Shown here: positions 26,187 through 33,774 of the stretch, piece by piece
Layout: every line of letters starts with the position of its first letter
Position numbering within the stretch: the stretch's first letter is position 1
DNA from: Adlercreutzia rubneri
Lineage (GTDB): Bacteria > Actinomycetota > Coriobacteriia > Coriobacteriales > Eggerthellaceae
DNA: 57,478 nucleotides
Direction: 5' to 3'
NCBI RefSeq assembly: GCF_009755265.1
Contig: NZ_WPOO01000016.1
Span: 1-57,478 of the forward strand
Notes under the pieces: model-generated
Databases searched by the model: none
What the model saw: the letters and a program-made list of their open reading frames with translations, nothing else
Told to the model about the DNA's origin: nothing
Program-made: the position numbers and the translations under genes

Positions 26187-26312
26187 GCCTCACTCGGCAT
26201 CACCGAGCCTCGCGGGACAAGCTTTCCAGCTTCTGAGCATTGATCCTTGGACTCATCCACCTAAAACGCCCCTCGCACCTTTGCTCGACGAGCGCAAAAC
26301 GCGAGCAACCAG

Positions 26313-26636
26313 CTACCTCTCCAGCATCGAGCGGTAGAAGCAGGTTCGCTCGCCGGTATGGCAGGCGGGGCCGGCCGGATGCACCAGCGCGAGCAGGGTA
26401 TCGGCATCGCAGTCGTAGCGCAGATCCGCCAGCTTCTGGGTGTTGCCGCTCGTGGCCCCCTTGTGCCACAGCTCGCGCCGGCTACGGCTCCAGAACACGG
26501 TCTCGCCGCGCTCCAACGTGAGCGCCAGCGACTCGGCGCTCATCCATGCCATCATAAGCACCTCGCCCGTGTCGGCGTCCTGCACAATGCAGGGGATGAG
26601 CCCCGCCTCGTTGTACTTCAACTCGGGAAGATCCAC
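26313..26636 (-). CDS. hisI: Phosphoribosyl-AMP cyclohydrolase
   Basis: The enzyme opens the purine ring of phosphoribosyl-AMP in histidine synthesis. The 107-residue product has QDADTGEVLMMAWM, ETVFWSRSRRELWHKGATSGN, the metal site YDCDADTLL and PACHTGERTCFYR. No HisE domain is attached. Start is GTG just after GGAGGAGAG; the reading frame upstream is not histidine-related. It is separated from hisF by about 1.6 kb of toxin-antitoxin-type genes and is now the second gene after a small HTH gene (8-bp gap). Confidence 0.92.
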   Translation of the reverse strand: MDLPELKYNEAGLIPCIVQDADTGEVLMMAWMSAESLALTLERGETVFWSRSRRELWHKGATSGNTQKLADLRYDCDADTLLALVHPAGPACHTGERTCFYRSMLER

Positions 26637-26644
26637 CTCTCCTC

Positions 26645-26938
26645 CTAGGGCAGCGTGACGAGCATGACCTTGATGTCGGCCTTGCGGAAGGCCGGGCGCA
26701 TGTATTCCGGATCGCACAGCTCGGGCAGCACCTGCTGCAACGCGAGGAAGATATCGGCGGAAGGTGCGCGCGAGGCGTCTTCCAGCGCGTAAATCGTGCG
26801 CTCCGAGATCCTCATGCCCGTCTTCTCCTCCACCGCGTCGGTGAGCTTCTTGCCTCGCGAGTACCCGTTGGCCAGCCGCGCCGCCTTCAGCAACGTCCCG
26901 TAGGCCTCCCAATCGATAACGCTGTTCTCCTTAGCCAT
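26645..26938 (-). CDS. Small helix-turn-helix regulator
   Basis: This 97-residue protein has an XRE-like pattern: LLKAARLANGYSRGKKLTDAV, a second helix, then ISERTIYALEDASRAPSADIFLAL, in which TIYALED is in the position of the recognition helix. The C-terminal 25 residues are not typical of any family I know. The divergent promoter region has two 15-bp direct repeats over the -10 box, so autoregulation is likely. Co-transcription with hisI follows from the 8-bp spacing. Confidence 0.7.
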   Translation of the reverse strand: MAKENSVIDWEAYGTLLKAARLANGYSRGKKLTDAVEEKTGMRISERTIYALEDASRAPSADIFLALQQVLPELCDPEYMRPAFRKADIKVMLVTLP

Positions 26939-26950
26939 TCAAATCTCCTA

Positions 26951-27022
26951 TTGCACTATAGTTCGTAATCTGCTAAAGTGATGGTTGCATTATAGTTCGA
27001 CTACGATTCAAACGCAAGTTTG
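26951..27022 (-). promoter_or_regulatory. Promoter with duplicated operator of the HTH-hisI unit
   Basis: Minus-strand TTGCGT (27012-27017), 17-nt spacer, TATAAT (26989-26994). The repeat TTGCATTATAGTTCG (26985-26999) covers the -10; a near copy, TTGCACTATAGTTCG (26951-26965), lies 34 bp away and just upstream of the ribosome site. Fourteen of 15 bases agree. The obvious candidate ligand is the HTH protein encoded next to it. Confidence 0.6.
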
Positions 27023-27042
27023 TTGCGAAACCACGTTAGCAG

Positions 27043-27070
27043 TTGACTTTTTGTAAATTCAATTCATAAT
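27043..27070 (+). promoter_or_regulatory. Promoter of the hicA-hicB unit
   Basis: TTGACT (27043-27048), 16-nt spacer, CATAAT (27065-27070), in an AT-rich stretch 20 bp before hicA. It points away from the HTH promoter, so the two units are divergent. Confidence 0.55.
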
Positions 27071-27090
27071 TATCTTACTAAGGAGAGAGC

Positions 27091-27264
27091 ATGACAAAGA
27101 GAAGGGATGTCATAAGGTATTTCGAAAATCACGGGTTCTGGTCCGTCGGCGGCACGAAGCACGAGAAGTTCACCAACGGCCGCACAACCATCATGATCAA
27201 GAGACACCGAGAAATCGAGGATGAGGTATTCAGGGAGTTGAAGAAGCAGGCAGGCCTTTTATAG
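27091..27264 (+). CDS. hicA: HicA-type toxin (mRNA interferase)
   Basis: This 57-residue product matches HicA in size and layout: an N-terminal RDVIRYFENHGF, the GGTKHEKFTNG loop with the catalytic His, then TTIMIKRHREI and the C-terminal ELKKQAGLL. HicA toxins are double-stranded-RNA-binding-like RNases that cleave mRNA. The gene has AAGGAGAG before the ATG and is followed 30 bp later by hicB. Base composition is less GC-rich than the chromosome around it, which suggests acquisition. Confidence 0.85.
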   Translation: MTKRRDVIRYFENHGFWSVGGTKHEKFTNGRTTIMIKRHREIEDEVFRELKKQAGLL

Positions 27265-27294
27265 AAGATCAGCCAGATGATCAAGGAGCAAGAG

Positions 27295-27738
27295 ATGCAA
27301 TATACCTATGAATTCGAAATGTGGCGCGGGGAGTTCGCGTGGATTGCTGCACCTTTCGATCTTGTGGGCATCACCCAGGGCGTCGACGTGGAAGATGTCT
27401 GCGAGTCGGCGGCCGACCTTTTGAGGGAGCTCGCTCGGGAATACCTGATGCGCGGCGAGACACCGCCCAAGGCAACGTTCGACCACGAGCCCTCTCACGG
27501 AGGCGTGAGACTCATCGTGTCCGTCGATGTCACACTGGACGACATCGAGAAAGTGAGCGCTGCTCAGGCGGCGGAACTACTCGGCGTCAGCCGCAGCCGC
27601 GTGACGGCTATGCTGCATTCGGGCCTTCTAGAAGGTTGGAAAGACGGCCGCAACACCTGGGTGGCCAAAGCCAGCATCGACGCGCGCCTTGCCTCCCGCG
27701 CCCCAGCGGGAAGGCCAAAGGCCGGAAAGCGCGAATGA
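27295..27738 (+). CDS. hicB: HicB-type antitoxin with C-terminal HTH
   Basis: The 147-residue product has an N-terminal HicB-like partial RNase H fold (YEFEMWRGEFAWIAAPFD...GITQGVDVEDVCESAADLL) and a C-terminal DNA-binding part (AAQAAELLGVSRSRVTAML, excisionase/MerR-like). Antitoxins of this kind bind HicA and repress the operon. An ATG six codons earlier is possible, but AAGGAG fits this one better. Pairing with hicA 30 bp upstream supports the call. Confidence 0.8.
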   Translation: MQYTYEFEMWRGEFAWIAAPFDLVGITQGVDVEDVCESAADLLRELAREYLMRGETPPKATFDHEPSHGGVRLIVSVDVTLDDIEKVSAAQAAELLGVSRSRVTAMLHSGLLEGWKDGRNTWVAKASIDARLASRAPAGRPKAGKRE

Positions 27739-27980
27739 CGACTAATGACATTGAGCGTTATGTGCAGAAGCGAAGTAAACGTAATCCCGAGTTCATCCAA
27801 GCATGGGAGAATTCTCACTCCAAGCACGAAGCTCTGCGGCAAAAGTCGAACAGCAACAACCTCAACAACACGAGCATCTATCTGAAAGAGGAAACCTCGT
27901 CGCATCCCACAACGACTTCCTGCCCATCGACGATCCCCTGGCTGGTTATGCTAAACTTGCACTATGAAGACGCTGGATGA
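27735..27980 (+). pseudogene. Remnant resembling the N-terminus of a Xre/HigA antitoxin
   Basis: The frame of 81 codons begins MTTNDIERYVQKRSKRNPEF and runs to about residue 36 like the leader of many Xre-type antitoxins. Beyond that it turns into Ser/Thr/Asn-rich nonsense. A second frame over 27805-27968 ends in a plausible segment (NDFLPIDDPLAGYAKLAL). The best reading is a broken gene or two fused fragments. The start overlaps the hicB stop codon (ATGA); the end overlaps the nucleotidyltransferase gene. Confidence 0.45.
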
Positions 27981-28266
27981 ACATACCATTTCCTCTGCCG
28001 TTCGTGAGGTGATGCCGCGATACGACATCACCGAAGCCTATCTTTTTGACTCCTATGCTCGCAATGAGGCCGACGAGGAATCAGACGTCGATATTTGCAT
28101 CGAATGCGGCGACTCCATCACGCTCTTCTCCCTGGGAGGACCCGGCGTTGCTCTGGAGGCTGCCCTCGGTCGCTCCGTGGATGTCGTGTGCGGCAGCAAT
28201 TCCTTCCACCCGCGCGCTCAACAGCGCTACCTGAAAGACAGAAATCTTCTTTATGCGAAATCCTAA
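27964..28266 (+). CDS. Minimal nucleotidyltransferase (MntA-like)
   Basis: This 100-residue protein has the MNT pattern AYLFDSYARNEADEESDVDICIE, with the two Asp of the DxD metal site, and a later SVDVV. MNT proteins act as antitoxins that AMPylate HEPN toxins. The family Gly-Ser at the head of the motif is Asp-Ser here, so activity is uncertain. No HEPN partner follows; the next gene is hisF on the other strand, 6 bp away. It is probably a stranded half of a HEPN/MNT pair. Confidence 0.75.
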   Translation: MKTLDEHTISSAVREVMPRYDITEAYLFDSYARNEADEESDVDICIECGDSITLFSLGGPGVALEAALGRSVDVVCGSNSFHPRAQQRYLKDRNLLYAKS

Positions 28267-28272
28267 GCTCGC

Positions 28273-29037
28273 CTAAAGCCGTACCGGGATGCCGGCGGCG
28301 CGCATGGATTCTTTTACCTGGCGCACGGTAAGCTCGCCGAAATGGAAGACGCTGGCGGCGAGCACGGCGTCGGCCTCGCCCTCGATGATGCCCTCGGCGA
28401 AGTGTTCCAGCTTGCCCACGCCGCCGCTGGCAATGACGGGGATATCGACGGCCCGGGCCACGGAGCGCGTCAAGTGGCAGTCGAAGCCGTCGCGGCTGCC
28501 GTCGCGGTCCATGGAGGTGAGCAGGATCTCCCCCGCTCCGCGCCGGGCCGCCTCGCGCGCCCATTCGATGGCGTCGATGTGGGTGTTCTTGCGGCCGCCG
28601 GCCACGTAGACCTCCCACTTGTTGGGGTTGCCGGGCACCGCTTTCGCGTCGATGGCGCAGAGGATCGCCTGCGTACCGAAGGCCCGAGCTGCATCGGTGA
28701 TGAGCTGGGGGTTCGCCACGGCTGCCGAGTTCACCGACACCTTGTCGGCGCCGGCGGCGATCATCTTGCGGATGTCGGCCACGCTGCGGAAGCCGCCGCC
28801 CACGCAATAGGGCAGATGCAGCTCGGCCGAGGCGTGGCTCGCGAGCTCCACCGTGGTGGCGCGATCGTCGCTCGTGGCGGTGATGTCCAGGAAGATGACC
28901 TCGTCGGCCTTTTGCTCGTCGTAGGCGCGGGCCAGCTCGATGGGGTCGCCCGCATCGCGCAGGCCCACGAAGTTCACACCCTTCACGACGCGGCCGTCCT
29001 TTACGTCCAGGCAGGGGATTACTCTCTTTGTTAGCAT
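28273..29037 (-). CDS. hisF: Imidazole glycerol phosphate synthase, cyclase subunit
   Basis: This TIM-barrel subunit uses ammonia from HisH to make imidazole glycerol phosphate and AICAR. The 254-residue sequence has the catalytic Asp in IPCLDVKDGRVVKG and the second in CAIDAKAV, and the phosphate loops CVGGGFRS and ASGGVGKLEH. It is the last gene of the main his cluster. Between it and hisA lies a 106-bp repeat element. Confidence 0.96.
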   Translation of the reverse strand: MLTKRVIPCLDVKDGRVVKGVNFVGLRDAGDPIELARAYDEQKADEVIFLDITATSDDRATTVELASHASAELHLPYCVGGGFRSVADIRKMIAAGADKVSVNSAAVANPQLITDAARAFGTQAILCAIDAKAVPGNPNKWEVYVAGGRKNTHIDAIEWAREAARRGAGEILLTSMDRDGSRDGFDCHLTRSVARAVDIPVIASGGVGKLEHFAEGIIEGEADAVLAASVFHFGELTVRQVKESMRAAGIPVRL

Positions 29038-29074
29038 ACTCTCTTCAACCCGTCCGCCCGGGCGCCGCCGGGTA

Positions 29075-29180
29075 CCTTGATTCGCTCAGACAGTCCTCGC
29101 TGGTATCGAAGGCGTCAAGGCCAACTGCTCCCTTTCCCTTTTGGCCTTCGATACCATCTGCGGAACTCGCTCGGTCAAGG
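29075..29180 (-). repeat. Dispersed hairpin element, copy 1 (between hisA and hisF)
   Basis: The ends CCTTGA and TCAAGG are inverted. In minus-strand orientation it opens with CCTTGACCGAGCGAGTTCCG (20 nt) and closes with a 26-nt block (29075-29100). Both blocks are identical to those of the copy at 53419-53500. The core between them is unlike the other copy: a 13-bp perfect stem, TGGTATCGAAGGC (29101-29113) with its complement at 29144-29156. Inside it an alternative 8-bp pairing (AAGGCCAA 29117-29124 with TTGGCCTT 29141-29148) excludes part of the long stem. Confidence 0.85.
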
Positions 29181-29215
29181 CACCCGGCGTCGCCCGGGCT
29201 GCTCTTCCTTGTTTG

Positions 29216-30007
29216 CTAGCTTTCCAGCTCTTCGATGGTCAGGGGACGCTCCTCCTCTTCCAGCTGATCGGACAGCTGGAAGGTGCCGTCGCACGCCGCG
29301 ACGCCATCGGCCACGGTAAGAGTGCCCTCGTAGATGGCCCGACCGGTAATGACGCCCTCGACGGCGTCGGCGATGGGGGCCAGCGCCCGGATGTCAGCTG
29401 CGGTGGCGATGCCGCCGGAAACGATGACCGGATTGCCGAAGGCGGCGGCCATCTTCGCGTAGGCGCCGTTCTCCACGCCGGTCTGCATGCCGTCGCGGGC
29501 GATGTCGGTGTAGACGAGGTGCTCGTATCCCAGCGCCGCCATGCGGCGGGCCAGGTCGGCGGCGGCCACGCCCGACCCTTCAGTCCAGCCGGCCACAGCG
29601 GCCTCGCCGGCCTTCGCGTCGATGCCGGCAACCAGCGCATCGGGGCCGAACTTCTCTATAGCAGCCTGGGCGAAATCAGGATCGCGCACAAGTGCGGTGC
29701 CTAGGATGACGCGGGTCGCGCCAGCATCCAGCAGACGGTCGGCCGCTTCCAGGGAGCGCACGCCGCCGCCTACCTCCACCTTCAGGCTCGTGCGCGCCAA
29801 AATCGCGCGCACCACTTCCAAGTTGTCGGGATTGCCGGACTTCGCGCCATCCAGATCGACCACATGAAGCCACGTCGCACCGGCCTCCTCAAACAGCTGA
29901 GCCTGATACGCCGGGTCGTCGTTGTACACGGTGACGGCGTGGTAGTCTCCTTTGGCCAAGCGCACCGCGCGCCCGTCTAAAAGATCGATGGCAGGAAGAA
30001 GGTACAT
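29216..30007 (-). CDS. hisA: ProFAR isomerase
   Basis: The enzyme isomerises the aminoaldose ProFAR to the ketose PRFAR. The 263-residue TIM barrel has the catalytic Asp in LLPAIDLLDGRAVRL, the phosphate loops VGGGVRSLEA and SGGIATAAD, and VYTDIARDGMQ. About 20 residues beyond the usual end form an acidic tail (EEEERPLTIEELES). The gene overlaps nothing and starts 2 bp after the hisH stop codon. Confidence 0.95.
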   Translation of the reverse strand: MYLLPAIDLLDGRAVRLAKGDYHAVTVYNDDPAYQAQLFEEAGATWLHVVDLDGAKSGNPDNLEVVRAILARTSLKVEVGGGVRSLEAADRLLDAGATRVILGTALVRDPDFAQAAIEKFGPDALVAGIDAKAGEAAVAGWTEGSGVAAADLARRMAALGYEHLVYTDIARDGMQTGVENGAYAKMAAAFGNPVIVSGGIATAADIRALAPIADAVEGVITGRAIYEGTLTVADGVAACDGTFQLSDQLEEEERPLTIEELES

Positions 30008-30009
30008 GG

Positions 30010-30714
30010 CTACTCCTTTGACGCGACGGGGTTTTCCGCCACCTTATCAGCGTGCGCGCTGCCGGCGCGCGCGGCTCGTGCAATGGTTGCGAAGTTGGCA
30101 AGCAGGCGCGCGCCCGCATCCGAGCTCTTCTCCGGATGGAACTGCACGCCGAAGACGGGACGGCCCGGCACCTGCACGGCGCAGGGGAAGGTCACCGAGT
30201 GCACCGTCTCGGCAATGGTGGCCACGCTCGGCGGCGCCACGAAGCTGTGGGTGAAGTAGAAGAACTCGCCGGGCGCGATTCCATCGAACAGCGAATTCGG
30301 CTCGGAGAACTCCACGGAGTTCCATCCCACATGGGGCACTTTGTAGGCGCGGCCGGCAGCGTCGGTGCGGGGCATGGCGTCCACCACGCCCTCGATGAAG
30401 CCGAGGCCGCGTGGCAGCGGGCCGTCAGCGGGCGCGTGCTCGGTGCCCGCCTCGAACATGAGGTGCATCCCAAGGCAGATGCCCAAAAACGGCGCGCCGC
30501 CGGCCACCGCCGCGCGCACCGCCTCCATCTGGCCCATCTCCTCCATGGACGCGGCGGCATCGGCGAAGGCCCCCACGCCGGGCAGCACCACGGCGTCGGC
30601 CGCGCGGATGACATCCGCCTCGTCGGTCACGACGACGTCTGCCCCCGCGCCTACAAGTCCCCGCTCCACCGAGAGCAGGTTTCCCTTATGGTAGTCGACA
30701 ATGACGATGCTCAT
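30010..30714 (-). CDS. hisH: Imidazole glycerol phosphate synthase, glutamine amidotransferase subunit
   Basis: The class I glutaminase partner of HisF frees ammonia from glutamine. The 234-residue product has the nucleophile motif FLGICLGMHLMF and the His-Glu pair in VFGVQFHPEKS. The start overlaps hisB by 4 bp (ATGA). A short tail after GARLLANF is Ala-rich. Confidence 0.95.
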   Translation of the reverse strand: MSIVIVDYHKGNLLSVERGLVGAGADVVVTDEADVIRAADAVVLPGVGAFADAAASMEEMGQMEAVRAAVAGGAPFLGICLGMHLMFEAGTEHAPADGPLPRGLGFIEGVVDAMPRTDAAGRAYKVPHVGWNSVEFSEPNSLFDGIAPGEFFYFTHSFVAPPSVATIAETVHSVTFPCAVQVPGRPVFGVQFHPEKSSDAGARLLANFATIARAARAGSAHADKVAENPVASKE

Positions 30715-31301
30715 AGCACGCCTTTAGTTGAGGGAACCGCGCCACCCAGGGCCGGGTCGACGGCCACGGCCTGGCGCAGGGCGCGGCCTGCCGCCTTGAA
30801 GGCGGCCTCGAAGATGTGGTGCACGTTGTCGCCAGCGAGCTGCCGGATGTGCAGGGTGATGCCCGCGTTAGCGGCAAGCGCGATGAAGAACTCCCGGGCG
30901 AGCTGAGTGTCGAAATCGCCCACCATGCCGAACGGCGCCTCGACGTCCCAGTGCAGCTGCCCGCGTCCGGAGATATCCAGAGCCGCCAGCACCAGCGCCT
31001 CGTCCATCGGCACGAACGCGCTGCCAAACCGCTCGATGCCGGCCTTCTCTCCCAAGGCCTCGGCCAGAGCGCGGCCCAGCACGATGCCCGTGTCCTCCAC
31101 CGTGTGGTGGCCGTCCACATGCAAGTCGCCGCGCACCGACACCTTCAGATCGAAACGGCCGTGACGTGCAAAAGCGCATAGCATGTGGTCGAAGAACCCG
31201 ATGCCCGTCGCTATCTCCGCCTGGCCCGCGCCGTCCAGGTTCACCGTGACCTCGATGCGCGTCTCCGCCGTCTCGCGGAGGATGGTGGCCTCTCTCGTCA
31301 T
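30711..31301 (-). CDS. hisB: Imidazoleglycerol-phosphate dehydratase
   Basis: The 196-residue stand-alone dehydratase, without the phosphatase half found in enterics, has the two metal-binding HHxxE-type motifs: DLHVDGHHTVEDTGI and NVHHIFEAAFKA. It lies between hisC (12-bp gap) and hisH (4-bp overlap). Confidence 0.95.
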   Translation of the reverse strand: MTREATILRETAETRIEVTVNLDGAGQAEIATGIGFFDHMLCAFARHGRFDLKVSVRGDLHVDGHHTVEDTGIVLGRALAEALGEKAGIERFGSAFVPMDEALVLAALDISGRGQLHWDVEAPFGMVGDFDTQLAREFFIALAANAGITLHIRQLAGDNVHHIFEAAFKAAGRALRQAVAVDPALGGAVPSTKGVL

Positions 31302-31313
31302 TGCTCTCCTTCC

Positions 31314-32408
31314 CTATTGCATAGCCCGCGCGCGCCGCTCGCGGCTCTCGGACAGAAAGTCGCGCAGCCCGCGGATGAACGCGTCGTTCTGCTCCGGCGT
31401 GCCGATGGTCGCCCGCAGACAGCCCTCGAGCATGGGGGCGCTGCTGAAATCGCGCACGAGCACGCCGCGGTCGTACAGGTACTGCCAGGCCGCCCCGGCA
31501 TCTTCCATCGAGAACAGAATCCAGTTGGAATCCGACGGGTAGGCGGTCACGCCGGGCAGGGTGCGCAGCGCCTCCATGACGCGGCCCCGCTCCTCGATGA
31601 TCTCGCGGATGCCCGGCTCAAAGCGGGCGCGGTTCTCGAAGACCACCTCTCCTATGGCCTGGGAGACGGCGTCCACGGAATAGGGCTGGCGCACCTTGCA
31701 CAGCTCCTCGATGACCGGCGCGTTCGCCAAAACGTAGCCCAGGCGCGCACCAGCCAGCGAGAACGCCTTCGAGAACGTGCGCAGGATGGCGAGGTTCTCG
31801 TGGGTCGCCAGCAAAGGGCGCACCGTGGCGCGCGAGAACTCGAAGTAGGCCTCGTCCACCAGCACGAGCGCATCGGTGGCGTCGAGCAGCTCTTCGATGA
31901 ACGCCGTGGACGCCCTCTGGCCCGTGGGGTTGTTCGGACTCGTCACGATGACGAAATCGATGTCGCCCTTCCCCACGCGCTCAAGCACTGCCGCTTCGTC
32001 GATGGAGAAGTCGGCCCGACGCGGCACATCCACGCAGCGGGTGTTCGTGAGCCGTGCGTTGGCCGCGTACACCGAGAAGGTCGGGGGCAGGTTCAGGAAG
32101 CTGCGCCCCGGGCCGCCCCAAGCGAGGGCCACATCGAACAAAAGCTCGTCGCCGCCGTTGCCCAGAAGGACATTGGCGCGGTCGAGCCCGTTGGCCTCGG
32201 CGATGAGATCGCGCAGGCGGTTGGCCAGAGGATCGGGATAGCGGTTCAGAGGCACCTGGGCAATGCGACGCGCAATGGCGGCGCGCACCTCGGCGTCCAC
32301 GTCGCGCGGATTCTCGTTGGCCGACAGGTACGCCTCGGCCGGCAGGTACTTCGGGTCGTAGGGAACGAGTCCCTCAAGCTGGGGCGCCGACGCGCGAACC
32401 TTATTCAC
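31314..32408 (-). CDS. hisC: Histidinol-phosphate aminotransferase
   Basis: This PLP enzyme makes histidinol phosphate. The 364-residue sequence has AYLSANENP near the start, VTSPNNPTGQ, VDEAYFEF, and the PLP Lys in RTFSKAFSLAGARLGY. Start is a GTG inside the last codons of hisD (8-bp overlap) with GAGG upstream; the longer upstream frame has no family similarity. Confidence 0.93.
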   Translation of the reverse strand: MNKVRASAPQLEGLVPYDPKYLPAEAYLSANENPRDVDAEVRAAIARRIAQVPLNRYPDPLANRLRDLIAEANGLDRANVLLGNGGDELLFDVALAWGGPGRSFLNLPPTFSVYAANARLTNTRCVDVPRRADFSIDEAAVLERVGKGDIDFVIVTSPNNPTGQRASTAFIEELLDATDALVLVDEAYFEFSRATVRPLLATHENLAILRTFSKAFSLAGARLGYVLANAPVIEELCKVRQPYSVDAVSQAIGEVVFENRARFEPGIREIIEERGRVMEALRTLPGVTAYPSDSNWILFSMEDAGAAWQYLYDRGVLVRDFSSAPMLEGCLRATIGTPEQNDAFIRGLRDFLSESRERRARAMQ

Positions 32409-33762
32409 CGCGCGCCTCGCCGTCCTCCACGCCCGCCGCGGCCGAGCCGGCCACGCTCGCCTGCTCGGCGTCCAGCAGCGCCTTAAGACGCAGGGCCACC
32501 GAGCGGGCATGGGCCCACAGCCCCTCGTGGGTGGCGATCTGCACCACGGCGCGCGCGTCGTTCTTCAGGGCCGCCGGGCTGTACTGGATGATGGAGGACT
32601 TCTTCACGAAGTCGTCCACGGAAAGGGGCGAGGAGTAGCGGGCCGTGCCGCCGGTGGGCAGCGTGTGGTTGGGGCCGGCCACGTAATCGCCCACGGCCTC
32701 CGGCGTCCACGCGCCCAAGAAGATGGCCCCGGCGTTGCGGATGGCGCCCAGGTACTCCATGGCGCCCTCCACGTGCATCTCCAAGTGCTCGGGCGCGATG
32801 ACGTTCACTGCCTCCAGGGCCTGATCCATGGAAGTGCACACGACGATGAGCCCGTGGTCGTCCAGGGAGGTGCGGGTGATGTCGGCGCGGGTGGAATCGG
32901 CCAGGTGCACCTGGATGGCCGCCTCCACTGCGTCGGCGTAGGCGTCCGAGAAGGTGACGAGGTAGCAGGCCGCCAGGGGATCGTGCTCGGCCTGGGCCAT
33001 GAGATCGATGGCCACCAGCCGCGGGTCGGCCGTCTCGTCGGCCACGACGCAGACCTCCGACGGCCCGGCGATCATGTCGATGCCCACATCGCCCGAGACG
33101 AGCTTCTTGGCCGCGGCCACGAAGGCGTTGCCCGGGCCGGTGATCTTGGCCACCGGGCGGATGGTCTCGGTGCCGTAGGCGAGCGCCGCCACGGCCTGGG
33201 CGCCCCCGACGGTGTAGATCTCGGTCACCCCGGCGATCTTGCAGGCGGCGAGAATGGCCGCGTCCAGCGTGCCGTCCTTGGTGGGCGGCGTCACGCAGAC
33301 GATGCGCTCCACGCCGGCCACCTGGGCGGGCAGGGCGTTCATGAGCACCGTGGAGGGGTACAGCGCCCGTCCCCCGGGCACGTAGATGCCCACGGATTCG
33401 AGAGGCGTCACCTTCGAGCCCACAATGGCCCCGTCCTCGCGGGCGAAGAACCAGCTCTGCTGCTTCTGGCGCTCGTGGAAGTCGCGGATCTGGGCCGCGG
33501 CGTGCCTCAGGGCCTCGAGGGTGTCCGGGTCCACTTCCGCCATCGCGGCGTCGATGGCCTCGGGCGGCACGCGGAAGTTCTCGATGGCCACGCCGTCGAA
33601 CTTCTGGGTAAGCGCGCGCAGGGCACCGTCGCCCTCTTGGCGCACCTGCTCGATGATGGCGGTGGCCGCCTCAAGGGCGCCGGGGTTGAAGGCGCCGGTG
33701 CGGTCGATGAAGTCGCTCGTGAAGGGCTCGAGGGGTTGCAGGTCGATTCGTCTCATGGTCAT
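32401..33762 (-). CDS. hisD: Histidinol dehydrogenase
   Basis: The enzyme oxidises histidinol to histidine with NAD and zinc. The 453-residue product has the family segments VPGGRALYPSTVLMNALPA, GPGNAFVAAAKK, IDMIAGPSE and AGPNHTLPTGGTARY. The ATG was chosen over a GTG three codons earlier because AGGAG is 8 nt before it. The C-terminus ends in an Ala/Glu-rich stretch that overlaps the hisC start. Confidence 0.95.
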   Translation of the reverse strand: MTMRRIDLQPLEPFTSDFIDRTGAFNPGALEAATAIIEQVRQEGDGALRALTQKFDGVAIENFRVPPEAIDAAMAEVDPDTLEALRHAAAQIRDFHERQKQQSWFFAREDGAIVGSKVTPLESVGIYVPGGRALYPSTVLMNALPAQVAGVERIVCVTPPTKDGTLDAAILAACKIAGVTEIYTVGGAQAVAALAYGTETIRPVAKITGPGNAFVAAAKKLVSGDVGIDMIAGPSEVCVVADETADPRLVAIDLMAQAEHDPLAACYLVTFSDAYADAVEAAIQVHLADSTRADITRTSLDDHGLIVVCTSMDQALEAVNVIAPEHLEMHVEGAMEYLGAIRNAGAIFLGAWTPEAVGDYVAGPNHTLPTGGTARYSSPLSVDDFVKKSSIIQYSPAALKNDARAVVQIATHEGLWAHARSVALRLKALLDAEQASVAGSAAAGVEDGEARGE

Positions 33763-33774
33763 GGGGCGCACTCC

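Noticed and set aside
26951..26999. CRISPR-like direct repeats
   Set aside because: Only two 15-bp copies over a promoter; no array and no cas genes.
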